Assembly (NCBI GenBank): GCA_030386875.1
Contig: CM059576.1
Coordinates: 17,922,058 to 17,986,057, forward strand
Source: Morinoia aosen
Lineage: Eukaryota > Arthropoda > Malacostraca > Amphipoda > Talitridae
DNA: 64,000 nt
Direction of reading: 5' to 3'
Part shown: positions 22,978 to 33,140 of the stretch, one piece after another
Numbering within the stretch: the first letter of the stretch is position 1
Layout of the letters: every line of letters starts with the position of its first letter
Notes under the pieces: model-generated
Database searches by the model: none
The model's input: the letters and a program-made list of their open reading frames with translations, nothing else
What the model was told of the DNA's origin: nothing
Translations under genes and position numbers: made by a program

Positions 22978-24186
22978 GTTATGCTTCTCCGCATAACCGT
23001 GTAAGGAACATCGCTAAGAATCTGGATAATCATTGTCCGGCAAACAACTTATTCATAAATGATTCTAAAAGACCAAATAATAAGTCTGATTTCTGCGAGA
23101 AAGCATCAACGATACATTCTAGAACAGTCGACTCGTCAGGAACAACGTCCAGACGCCGCCGATACACGTAACGAACGAACACGCCAACGGAAGATGCCAA
23201 GGACCTCAACGGGTGTCTTCATTTGCTTTAATTCATATGTTTAACATTTTTTTGGGGTGATTTTTATATAGTAATAAGTGTAAGGTTAATGATGTATATT
23301 TTCTATTCGATAGTGGGGATATATTACGTTCATATTTGTAACCTTGCGAGGTCGTTATTCAAAGTTGGCATCTCAACCGATGCCGAACGCGGTTGCTTGA
23401 GAGTGCGAGAGTCAGTCGGGGCGAGGGCACCACCAAGAGAGGTTGCACGCGAGATTATTTCATCTTCCTTGGTCCAGTTGGACCGGGGGTTTGCCTCTCA
23501 TAACAATGCTAATTATCTAAAAACTACTAAAACGACCCGAGTATCTCAGTGACATTCATCTGTGAATAAATTGCACTAAAAGTCCGTGGCAACATAGCCC
23601 CAGCTGTAAACTTTGTCTGTCAACTCTCAACCAAACATGGCGGTTGCGCTCCAGTGTGCCGGCCAGACGACGCTCGGACTGCGAACCCTGATCTCCAAAT
23701 CTCAGATAAGTTTCCTTCTGAAATTATGTCGATCCAAGTTCCCTCTCCCGCTTCTAAGTATATTAGGGTTGCAAATGCGTAAATCACGTACGTTCAATTA
23801 GGTTGCGTATTTTCGATAATCAATGTCTCAATATTTTCCTTTCTTCAATAGTGAATTTCTTTAATGTTTCGGTGTTTTTTTATATCCTTCAGATAGATAG
23901 GAAGAGATGATGTGGATGGTTTAGAAACAAAATGATAATGTTTGAAGCCATGAAACACGGCTAAAATGTACGATTAATTTATGGCTTAAGCCGGACTTCA
24001 CGCTTACCGAAGATTGAATTAAATATTTATTCAGATACGATCTGGATTGGTGGCAGCTACCTTGAAATTTACTAGTAGAAAATATATGAAATGTGACGAA
24101 TAATCTTAATGTCACGAAATAACATGCATCACAACAAAGAATGTCGGCAGCGAAATGTGATCGGAGATAGGAACAAGCAATCATTA
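22978..24186. mobile_element. 1209-bp insertion splitting Copia gag, with 6-bp target duplication
   Basis: Flanked by CATGGT on both sides (22972-22977 and 24187-24192). Deleting it and one copy restores the gag frame (GTETM/PQTTDE). Its ends (GTTATGCTTC... and ...GCAATCATTA) are neither TG...CA nor clear terminal inverted repeats, and there is no poly-A tail, so the class is unknown. The left edge has a small GTTATGC...GCATAAC palindrome. The interior has a CG-richer segment at about 23380-23720 with an ATG in a strong context at 23637. Confidence 0.75.
23637..23801 (+). other. Possible captured first exon inside the 1.2-kb insertion
   Basis: AAACATGGCGG starts a GC-rich frame, MAVALQCAGQTTLGLRTLI and on, which looks like a mitochondrial-type presequence (few acidic residues, Arg, Ser and Leu rich). 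After about 23 codons the composition becomes AT-rich at CTCAG/ATAAGT, which resembles a splice donor whose first base has changed from G to A. It might be exon 1 of a host gene carried by a transposon. I do not recognise the protein. Confidence 0.3.
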
Positions 24187-24327
24187 CATGGTTTCCGTTC
24201 CTCGAACCAAGTTCCAGAGCTTTTCCTTCATTAAGAGCATCTTCATTTGCAGCTTCCACGTAGGATAGTTTTTATCATTAAGAGCCGTGAGGCAGTTCTT
24301 AGCACTTTCACTCACGGAGCCTGCCAT
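24187..24327 (-). pseudogene. Copia gag, N-terminal fragment
   Basis: The ATG at 24327 (AAACATGGCAGG) opens gag: ALNDKNYPTWKLQMKMLLM then EKLWNLVRGTET. This is the typical Copia gag N-terminus with the YPTWK motif. It is cut after ETM by the 22978-24186 insertion, which supplies a stop at once. The leader from the primer-binding site to this ATG is about 130 bases, normal for Copia. Confidence 0.88.
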
Positions 24328-24460
24328 GTTTCTTTCTCTTTCACTACTTTTGTCTCAAGCAGTACTAACAGATCACCAACGTCTGTTCTCGCTGTCCCGG
24401 GTTGTTTTTCGCGTCAGGACTTAGGATAACCTAACTTGATATTCCTTCATCGGAAGGTTT

Positions 24461-24478
24461 TCTGGGCCCATAACCTAA
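24461..24478 (-). other. Primer-binding site (half initiator-tRNA-Met type)
   Basis: Just inside the 5' LTR the minus strand reads TTAGGTTATGGGCCCAGA. GGTTATGGGCCCAG is complementary to the anticodon stem-loop (CTGGGCCCATAACC) of initiator tRNA-Met rather than to a tRNA 3' end. This is the internal-priming arrangement known for Drosophila copia. Confidence 0.85.
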
Positions 24479-24738
24479 TGGATTTAGGTTAAGTAAAGCG
24501 AGACACTTGGAGTTTGTATAATATCAGTACACACAGCAGGACACAGTTTACATCACGAAGGATAGCGGCGGAGGAAGGATAGCCACCAACCTAAACATAG
24601 ACTCCAGCCAAGCCCTAGAACCATGAGCTCAGTTCTCAACGCAGAGTAATGTCTAAACACATTCTAACACAAGAGCACTGTAACATTATCAGTACTATAC
24701 ACATATACATTCAAGGTGCTACAATAAAGGTTTCAACA
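24479..24738 (-). repeat. Copia 5' LTR (260 bp)
   Basis: Same TG...CA ends as the 3' LTR, with a 24-bp longer centre. Apart from that difference there are only a handful of substitutions. Confidence 0.93.
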
Positions 24739-26325
24739 GACTCGTGATTTTAGAGCAGTCATAATCTGTTATTCATTTTGTAGAATTATGGAAACTACAT
24801 GTGATTTAAGCACACGATTCGTGGAATATAAAAGAAATACGAAACAGCTAAAAAATGCAGGAATATGAATGAATGAATTTCGTACTCTATGATATGTCCC
24901 TACGAAAATCAAAAGGCAGTTCTAAACCATCCACATGTCAATTATACTGGAAAACACTGCAAGTATATCTTGTAGTAAAAAGGAAAATATTCGAACATAA
25001 ATAAAGTGTAATCTTGAACATTAAAATGACATGACACAGCCTGTTTACGCTACGCCATCTTTGTGAACACATCGGCAATCCGCCATGCAATTCGCACGAA
25101 ATATCAACGAACGATTTGCACATCTTTAAAATACACAGCACTGATGGAAATTCACTTATCTTAAACACAATGACAAACACATAATCTTTTAAGCACTATT
25201 TTCTCAAGTCGAAAACACACTTATTTTCACTTACAAAGCGCTGAACCACACGGGGCGACAACCAAGCAAGATGTGACGAACCTACAACTGCGTCAGCCAC
25301 GATGTTGCCATCCTAACGATTCAAAGGCGCGAACGTCTATCGGTGGTATTATTTTATTTACGTGCTTTTACACAAAACTTCTAAGATTACTAATTATAAG
25401 TAGAAAATTGTTAATAATAATTTTGAGTAAGATTTTTAATGCCAATAATTATGCTATTTAAATGTTAATTAGAAATTTCTGAATTTACACATTTTGTAGC
25501 TAATGCTACATGCCGATGAAATGTTCGTATGTGAGATATTTTAAATATAGTGTACTTTCAGAATGACATAACCTCAAGAAGAATACATTAGCCTGTACGA
25601 AAAACTGACTAAACTAATCGCCGGAAATCGCCGCGGGGGCAGATGCATCAACGCCTAAATGACCTGTTTTCGCAGGAGAAAGAGTAAAAAAAGACATGCC
25701 TTTCAAATCGCAACATTCACATAATTCTTAGGATAAATAGTTGAAAGTAAATATCAATAATTATAATATGAGGCTTGGTACAAAACCAACCGAAGTGGAC
25801 GAATAAGCATTTCAATAGTTGAACATCTAAATGAAAAAAATAAGCAAGGCAAGGTAACAAAAAACTCGTTTTGAGATAATACCCATGATTATAAGACAAA
25901 TAGTCAGGTACAAGGTTTACCAAATGATAAATGAGTTTTGTGATAGTTTTAATTTTTTAAAGAAACAATTGATGTGTGACAGATTTCAGCTTTCGCAAAT
26001 GAAACTGTAAAAGTTTTATTAGAAATAAACGAATTTTTTTAGGTCATATTCAGAGTGAGAGTCTTAATCTGACTCATGACCAATGACTTAACCCAGCTCG
26101 GCGCGGGGATGGTTTTCTGACACTGCATACACCTGATGAGTAGCCCTCACACTGTTTAGGACCCACAGACCTGCGCTGGGGATATATTCTTGCTCCGTGC
26201 ATGCGACGTTAGTTTATTTCAAGCGTTTTCGTGTAATGTGGTTCTTTTCATTGGCCACAGGAGACCTTAATCGGAAATTCAGCTGATCAACCATCGAAAA
26301 TTGTGGCTATTAAGCCTATAGATAT
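24739..26325. other. Unannotated, apparently single-copy DNA
   Basis: No transposon motif recognised. The segment at 26262-26320, after a TTGGCCACAG, is open in one frame for about 20 codons but then meets a stop. I see nothing else firm. Confidence 0.4.
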
Positions 26326-26544
26326 GTGAAAGTGTATTATTTTGTGCATTTTTCTGTGAAAATTGAGAGGGAACTCGTGCTCTTGGAATCGTTGCCTAGC
26401 AAAAGCATCAAAAGCAAACGGGTACTATATAAAAAATTATCTTACAACTTAGGAAGTAGGCGATACGACAGAGACAGAGCTCACTTCAGCAAATTATATG
26501 GGACGAGTGCAGCGTTCAACTACCAAGTGGCCAGAATAGTTCAA
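26326..26544 (+). CDS. Candidate host-gene exon
   Basis: A frame open from about 26326 encodes a basic, charged sequence including YNLGSRRYDRDRAHFSKLYG and FNYQVARIVQ. It ends exactly at a strong splice donor (CAA/GTAAGT, donor G at 26545), in phase 0. It lacks an ATG, so the true left edge may be an acceptor a little further in (for example the AG near 26365). A second candidate exon at 30860-30961 is also phase 0. No family recognised. Chance is possible. Confidence 0.35.
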
Positions 26545-26809
26545 GTAAGTTGATAAACTTAAATTACTTTTCATCAAAGCCAGTTGCTGTCAAAAGGAGT
26601 TACATAGGTAGGCCTTCCCGATCATAGCATACGATTGCGTAGAAGATACAATTACTCTCTGTTGTTAAACTCAATAAAAAAACATTCCAATATCGCACCT
26701 CGAGATTATTATATGTTTAAAAACTTAGATTAAACTATAATCTCAATAGTGCGAGGATCACTCCTGCAAAATCTAAGTCCGATCCCAAGCCCGGCCTCAC
26801 CAGAAAAAA

Positions 26810-27400
26810 TTGAAATAAAACGAAAGAAGAAAAAATAACAACAGTTTATTTCCAAACAAGTACAAAGAAGAAATGTTGATACATTGGTTTTTAAAATATC
26901 TTAAAATTAACATCCTCAACTGATAATTACTCATTGGTATCGTAATACTGATGTAAAATGACAAAACAAAATGAGACTGACAGAAAAGCACAACAAAAAT
27001 GAGTTCCTTTCGTTGCTTTAATCTGCTTTCGAGAGTGCATTTAAATAAAAGTAACTTAGAAAACATAACCCTCGTTCGCTTAGTTGAAAACATTCTCGTT
27101 AGTGCGCACATGTATTGAAATAAAAGCAAAAAACCGCATTCAAATACCTTTACCTTGAGATCCTCAATTGCTATTCATACATGGTTATCGTAATACCCAT
27201 GATAATTGTCGAAACATGATTCGGAGAAAAGCACAAAAAAAAGCGTTTCTCATTGTTGCAGTCGTCGGATTTTGGTAATGTATTTATTACAAGCTTCTAA
27301 GAAAACATAATTCAGGTGACGCATTGCTGAAAAACCCTCTCGTAAGTGCGCACTCGAATTGAAATATGAGCATAAGAACATAGGAAATAGTCATACGAGA
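26810..27400 (-). repeat. 3' fragment of a LINE of the 12.8-kb family
   Basis: The minus strand carries the family's conserved end: TTTTAAGATATTTTAAAAACC then TTGGAAATAAACTG, near 26840-26910, followed by an AT-rich tail. The upstream part is an imperfect tandem duplication of about 250 bp (compare 26937-27125 with 27184-27370; both have TATCGTAATAC, AGAAAAGCACAA and AGTGCGCAC). No coding sequence remains. Confidence 0.6.
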
Positions 27401-28430
27401 GTGAGGGATTGATGTTAGGGGTAAAATGAGCAGGTTTGATTTATTTTGCGTCTAGAACTATGAGGTCGACAGTTAGGATTTGGGACAATTTTTCACACCG
27501 ACGCATCATCTAGTATACTAAATGGTGAGCTCAGAAAGAATATAATATTCATTATAACAAAACAAAAAATTTGTATACTATTACTTATTTACGCTAATAG
27601 TACTGGCTCAAAGAGTTCATCTGAGTCAATGGCATGAAAAGGATTGTAGTACAACACAGCCGTCAGCTCTACGTAGCAGGACGAAATTCGTTTTTATCAT
27701 CACTTTTATTTCCTATTCTCCGTATTTATATGTACCATCCGTACATGAAAAAGTTTTGGAATTCATTTGTGTGTGTATATTAGTCTATATGTTCCTAGAT
27801 GCGAGTGTTGTGCTATATTTATTACAAATTATTTTTGTAAAACGTTTTCTCACTGCTAAGAAATAATTTAAGACGGTGTTTCAGTCGAGTTCGGATAGAG
27901 CGTATTCGTGTCTTTTCTACTTTATTTTGTTCGCTTATAGTGGAGGACTACCGAGGCATTCTTTATCTTGTAGTTTTTATGAGTTTTAAATCATCTTACC
28001 AAGCTTGAAATATCCCAGATATTATATTTCTTTGGTGCCTCTCATCGACCTAATTAACCCCTGACAGGGCCATTGTACGCCTCGTTTGATTAGCACTCCT
28101 ATATTCCTCGTATGGGGAAATATGCGTTTTTTATTCTTTTTTTCCCTGCGCAATGTTAGCTCTGAACTTACAATCAGAAATAATTCTAAATTTCAGTTAA
28201 CAAAATTAGCACACTAGGCCACTGTTCCCTTTACTCCTAAGTGCAAAAACTTTGTGCATATTTGTAGTGGACGCCTCAGCCGCACTTCAGTCTAAATTTC
28301 ATAAATTATTAAAACCATCTTCTAAAAATTAAATAAAGTTAACGCAATCATTTTTAAGATTTTAGATTACTATTGTCATTCAACATTACCCCTAAACCTA
28401 TTAAAATTTGACCAAAGAAATACTTCGACG
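27401..28430. other. Unannotated AT-rich DNA
   Basis: No gene or repeat family recognised. Confidence 0.4.
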
Positions 28431-30015
28431 AGAAAGAAAGAAAGAACGACGTTTTTCACGTAGAACCATACCGCAAGTTCATTCGCTCCGGAAGTTCCGG
28501 AAACGTTCGTCCGCCGCACAGAGTATATAAAGCCGGCTCTCCGGGCAAAGTCGTCATTTACGTAGAGATTCTCTGTGTGTGTAGTGCTTGGGCCCCAGAG
28601 GGGGCATTTGTAAGTATCAAGTGTTAATGTTAAGTGTTTTATTATATATATTAACTTGTCTGTGTAGTGAGAGCTCATTTTTGTGAATATTCATTATGTT
28701 TCCTTTTATGCCGGTGTTAGTTTGGCACAAGCTTCAAGCTCACTGCCCCATCTTTGTCATTGTTTTCGTATTTACTATTCTCCGATGATTCTTTAATGTG
28801 CTATCAGTATTAGTACGATGTTGGCATTAGCTCCTTAGATATTCTTTAGTGCTGAGCATAGTGCAAGACACTTTGTTGTCCACAGAGATCATTTTGGAGT
28901 AGTTCAATATTTTACCCCTGAATGTAATTGAGCCTTTTTTTAAATCACTGTAACTTTGTTTCCAGCTTTAGTTTGTTTTGACTTTCGTGTCTTTTTATAT
29001 GCTACTCCTTTTTATATGTAATTTTGCTGCGCCTAGAAGCAATTCTTGCTCATCTGAATTATAGAGAATAGAGGCTTCACCTTCTGTCGTATTTACTTTT
29101 GGTACATTATTTACCTCAGTAGCTATTTTTACTTCTAGCTGTTAGCTCATTTAGATTATACACTCAGTAGTGCTGCTGCTTGTGATATCAGGATAGAGCT
29201 TATGACCAGTTGGTCTCGAACACCGGTTCTGGGTGTTAAGATGATTCAGGCTGCAACTCGGGTGCTAGAGCTGGGCACTGACCTTAGCACTAGACTTCGG
29301 CCATTGTTCTTCTTGTTAATGCAGCAGACTGCAACAGTCTTGCACATGTGTATGAATAGACTCGTTATCGTACAAAATAATCCAGCACGATGTCCCCTGA
29401 CAGGATCTACTGGACCACACATTCATGCACTCACAAACACGTATGGAACCAAACCCTAACCCTTCAATTGCAGTCACTCTTCATTAAGAAATCAAGGAGC
29501 TTACCTCCTCCAAGTTTCCCCTCCTATCTAACTTAATAAACTGGAAGGCCTGCATCCCTGCAGCTAAGCCGCTAAAATCTCCAGTTGAGACTATTGGGTC
29601 GAGAGCCTCCATTCTTACCGAACTTACTTAACCGTTAAGTGTTCCCACTTAGCGTCGGTACCCCCCACACCTTACATCATCCTCAACTTCACACTCCAGT
29701 ACACGCTTCCATAAGCCTGCGCTGAACGCATCGTCTGAAGTTCTTCAACCGCCTCGGACTCTCCCCAAGAACGTCTCTCGAACCAAGAATCAAGCCTCGC
29801 ACTTCGGCGTTCAGCCTCCATCTTAATAAAACCAAAGGCGAGCAATTCTGTTCTCTCATTACCCCGGGTGGTGGCTGTATTGCGGTTTTTGTTGTTTCCT
29901 TGTTTGATTAATAGACGCTTGAAATATTGTGTCCGAACACCGTGCTAAACTCCTTTTGAGTAAGTGGCCCTATCAATTCCTTCAATATATTGAAGCCTTT
30001 CCCGGCTTCTGGTGA
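28430..30015 (+). repeat. Possible long terminal repeat or promoter region
   Basis: A GC-richer start with a consensus TATA box (TATATAAAGCC near 28524) is followed by about 1.4 kb without a gene and an AATAAA signal near 29836. The right edge reads CTTCTGGTGACCCTTGTCA, resembling a TGG-starting primer-binding site after an LTR. There is no second copy in the window and no internal domain, so this could be a solo LTR or simply a promoter region. Confidence 0.25.
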
Positions 30016-30859
30016 CCCTTGTCAAATTACTTGCTCTTCAAGCTTCAAAATTCAAATAATTAAATTAACTCCCCCACATTGGGAGAATTTAAGAAATTTG
30101 CTACTGATATGTGATATCACAGTATCTTCAATTTGTCACATGTACCCATGTACGCATAATGTTGAAGAGAATACCAAAAGCCTGTGAAGCCTGAAATGGT
30201 TTTTGTTGTTGTTCCTAGACTGTAACTTGATTTCCCTTCAAATTTTCGTAGAAAACAAAAAGCTAGTACATTTTTCCGTTTTTCTTAGACCTATTTCCGT
30301 TTTACTTACTTTTTCTTCGGGTATTTTCATACGATTACACTTAGCTCGACTGCCATTTTCGAGGTAGCAAAGGGACCGTTTAAGTTTTATTTTTACTTTT
30401 CCAACCCCTTTATATGAAATTAAACAAAGGGCGAAATGAGAGAAAGGCCGTAAGAAATTAATAAATACAATCTCTCGAGAGTTGATGAGGCCGCTTGAAC
30501 ACGGCCCGTCAAAAGATATAGGGCTACAGGAGCTTGTATCACAGATACGCTCATCACACACTGCAGGCTGGCTTTGGACAGACCGACCGACGGACGGACG
30601 CGGCTCTTATTATAGTATAGATAGATTAATTATAATGAAAAATGAACGCTCTAAGCGCAAGATTTTAACGATAATGTTGTCTATTGGGAAAAGCGTTTTG
30701 GAATAGGAAAATCTAATATCGAAATACATTAGACTGAAGGAAGTAACTAATGACTTTTGCAAATTCAATGTAAGTTTTTACGCATATAGTAATCTCAAGA
30801 CGCGATAATTAGGTGGTCTTATACTAACCTATGTTCGTTTTTTCTTTTACGTTCAACAG
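30016..30859. other. Unannotated DNA with a GACAGACCGACCGACGGACGG tract
   Basis: A short simple-sequence tract at about 30578-30600 is followed by TTATTATAGTATAGATAGAT, a pattern often seen at repeat ends in invertebrates. Nothing else recognised. Confidence 0.3.
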
Positions 30860-30961
30860 TTGAAAGGCGACACAAGCAAACGACCTCCTACAGGAGGCGT
30901 TCGTTTGAATGAAAATTTTCACGAAGAAAACGTCGCAGGATCTACGGGGAAGTGCGCAAAG
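30860..30961 (+). CDS. Candidate internal host-gene exon, 34 codons
   Basis: Bounded by a textbook acceptor (TTTTTCTTTTACGTTCAACAG) and donor (AAG/GTGAGT). The 102 bases are open only in the phase-0 frame, including LKGDTSKRPPTGGVRL and EENVAGSTGKCAK; the other two frames contain stops. The phase matches the candidate exon ending at 26544. No family recognised. Possible terminal exons follow strong acceptors at 39677 and 40136, but neither can be supported. Confidence 0.45.
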
Positions 30962-31700
30962 GTGAGTTCTTCTAATCAATTATCACTTGTCTAAATATAA
31001 GTGGTGAAGAAATGTTTTTCGGGAAACTATTTCCGAGTGAAATTAGCGCAGTGAATGTTAAGAAAAAAGATTATCTCAATTATTTGGCGACCATTTGGTC
31101 AATATTTTTTCTTTCTCATCCTCTTTTCCCACTTCTCAACTCGACGATATATTTAAATTTCTTCACGTGTTCATATACCAAGGAAACCTCTCACAATATT
31201 TTCCTGCACTATGTCAATCGTTAAAACTCTGTACCTCTGCCATGCTATAAAACTCAACGTTTCGATGAAAATATTATCTTCAGGCTGAAAAAAGCAAATA
31301 GATCATATTTTTCTAGTCACACCGATAAAAATGTCAATCAACTGCTCAAGCACAAGCAGACTCAGTAAAAACACAAGAAATACATTGTAAGACGACTAGA
31401 TATGAGTAGTTCCCATAAAAATATCGAATACCAGCAAACTGGCTAATATTGCACAGCAGTTACATGTTCATTGCAGCAAAGACACAGGAGAAATGGTCAA
31501 AATGGATTGGAAAACTTAAGTGTTTTGACTGCGCGCGAGTGGGCAATGTTTATCGAGAAATTTTTATGATTTTTAGGCATCCGATAGGATTTTGTTTATA
31601 ATAAGAAGATAGTAGTACTTATAGGGCGATTCTTAGGGAATCTTATTCTCAAAATAAAAAGAAGAACCAACGTAATAGAGAACATTTAATGAAGCAAACG

Positions 31701-31729
31701 TTTCGGAATACAAATTATTCCATCATCAG
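31701..31729 (-). ncRNA. Hammerhead ribozyme core, minus-strand copy
   Basis: The minus strand reads CTGATGA, a helix GGAAT/ATTCC around an AT-rich loop, then GAAAC: the conserved hammerhead core in the 3' terminal region of the Penelope-like element. I could not place the cleavage triplet and outer helices with confidence. Confidence 0.6.
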
Positions 31730-32021
31730 TGCTGGAAGAAATAAAAAGAAGAAATTTCAGTCATGCATAAGACAGATAAGGTTTGAATAAAAATACCAAG
31801 CAAAAACGCAAACAATAAAAGTAAATAATTTCTCTAACGACTAGATACCAAACTTAAACGTTTAGGCAATATACACAGTACATACAGGCATACATAACTA
31901 TACACACCCAACATTCTCGTACACCTACGCATTGAAATATATATACACGCACACACATACACACATGCACGCACGCAATACATGCAACACACACACCAAG
32001 CACACCTCAGCATACCGCAAG

Positions 32022-32453
32022 TTAAGAAGTAGGGGCTACAAATAATTTTGTCGCGCTGAAATCGTTATTAAGTGCAGGTTTATTTGTAGATATACAAAGG
32101 GATTCTAGAATACGGAGGTCTTGTTCATTGAATGCTTTGCATAGAATAGGAAAATTAGACATTTTGAAGGGATGATTAGAACTATTGCAATGGTTTCTAA
32201 TGGCGGACTGAGAAGAACAAGCAAATGGGCGGCCAGTGATATGAGAAAAACCTGAATGTTGGCTGTGACGGATAAATAGTTGGAGGGTAGTACTTCCAAC
32301 GTACGGTTGCTGGCAGCAATCACAAACATACACATATACACAGCAACTTTCCAGGCACTCATCCTGTCGCTCTTTCCTATTAAAAAAAGACGATATCTTA
32401 AAAGTATTCTTATAATAAACATGAACGTCAACCGCTGTAAAGAAGGTTCGCAC
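32022..32453 (-). CDS. GIY-YIG endonuclease of a Penelope-like element
   Basis: A 143-residue frame with the Penelope-type GIY-YIG nuclease: a CDCCQQPYVGSTT core, the catalytic Arg in FIRHSQHSGFSH, TGRPF, SAIRNHC, and EQDLRILESLCISTNKPALN with the conserved Glu. The paired Cys before YVGST is characteristic of Penelope nucleases. In the full element it follows the RT and nicks DNA to prime insertion. The upstream RT is missing, so this is a C-terminal remnant, though the frame is intact. Confidence 0.8.
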   Translation of the reverse strand: MRTFFTAVDVHVYYKNTFKISSFFNRKERQDECLESCCVYVYVCDCCQQPYVGSTTLQLFIRHSQHSGFSHITGRPFACSSQSAIRNHCNSSNHPFKMSNFPILCKAFNEQDLRILESLCISTNKPALNNDFSATKLFVAPTS

Positions 32454-32549
32454 AAGGACTAGAAACTCTCTTTGAAAATCACTGTTCAGGTATCAAACCT
32501 TATCTGTCTTTTGCATGACTGAAATTTCTTCTTTTTATTTCTTCCAGCA

Positions 32550-32579
32550 CTGATGATGGAATAACTTGTATTCCGAAAC
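32550..32579 (+). ncRNA. Hammerhead ribozyme core, plus-strand copy in the inverted arm
   Basis: CTGATGA (32550-32556), helix GGAAT/ATTCC closing an AACTTGT loop, then GAAAC (32575-32579). It mirrors the core at 31701-31729, so the element carries two opposed copies. Confidence 0.6.
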
Positions 32580-33140
32580 GTTTGCCTCATTAAATGTTCT
32601 CTATTACGTTGGTTCTTCTTTTTATAATAAGAAGATATAAAGTGTGTTTCTTTTTTATTTGAGAGTAATTTGAAGGCAATTGGTGCATTCTTTCAAAAGT
32701 TACGATTGGAAAACTTAAGTGTTTTGACTGCGCTTGAGTGGGCAATGTTTATCGAGAAATTCTTATAACTTTTAGGCAAACGATAAGATTTTGTTTATAG
32801 TAAGAAGATAGGAAATGTTTTTTCTCTTTTGTTTGAAAGTAATTTGAAGGCAATTGGTGCATTCTTTCAAAAGTTACGAGTGGAAAACTCAAGTCTAAAG
32901 TCGCGCGAGGTGGACTCAAGAAATTCTCAAGAAATTCCTGTACTTCTCGCAAAGTGTTTCTTGAAATGTCTCCGCTGCGGCCTGCCGGTGTTTCCAAAGG
33001 TGATCCGTCGCCAAGATTGCTTTTAGAAACACCAGTTAGTGTCACCCGAGTAACAGTTCCCTTCGGAACGCTGTGCTGTGAGGTTGTGTTGTGGCCTAAC
33101 TCCCTAATTCCGTAGTTAGCTACTCGGTGCTTTAATTGAG

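Larger units (their letters stand above)
9539..24738 (-). mobile_element. Ty1/Copia LTR retrotransposon carrying nested insertions
   Basis: Minus-strand element with 5' LTR 24479-24738, primer-binding site, gag, protease, integrase, RT, RNase H, polypurine tract and 3' LTR 9539-9774. Without the two insertions (12839-22325 and 22978-24186) it would be about 4.5 kb, a normal Copia length. Domain order PR-IN-RT-RH is typical of Copia. It is dead: frameshifts in gag (about 22818), before the integrase core (about 12285) and in RNase H (about 10215), plus the two insertions. Bases next to the outer LTR ends (TTTAA on the left, GACTC on the right) do not form a target duplication. Confidence 0.92.
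31612..32621 (-). mobile_element. Penelope-like element fragment with inverted terminal arms
   Basis: A 1010-bp insertion in the LINE monomer, flanked by the 16-bp duplication TTATAATAAGAAGATA (31596-31611 and 32622-32637). The left arm (about 31640-31790) and right arm (about 32490-32620) are inverted copies of each other. Each contains CGTAATAGAGAACATTTAATG and a hammerhead core. Between them the minus strand encodes a GIY-YIG endonuclease. There is no RT domain, so the element is 5' truncated. A microsatellite of ACAC type lies at 31880-32000. Confidence 0.8.
31505..33010 (+). repeat. Tandem ~175-bp monomers in front of the I-like LINE ORF1
   Basis: GGAAAACTTAAGTGTTTTGAC, TTTATCGAGAAATT, TTGTTTATAATAAGAAGATA and AATTTGAAGGCAATTGGTGC recur with a period near 175 bp (starts near 31508, 32706 and a last partial unit at 32880). 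The first unit is split by the 1010-bp Penelope insertion. The last unit runs into GGTGGACTCAAGAAATTC... and GGCCTGCCGGTG, as it does in the inverted copy at 7984-8560. Probably the promoter/5' UTR of the LINE. Confidence 0.65.

Noticed and set aside
28430-30015. A confirmed solo LTR
   Set aside because: No second copy, no clear TG...CA ends and no target duplication, so it was kept only as a low-confidence possibility.
32105-32455. Second minus-strand frame overlapping the GIY-YIG frame
   Set aside because: Alternate-frame shadow; all the nuclease motifs are in the 32022-32453 frame.
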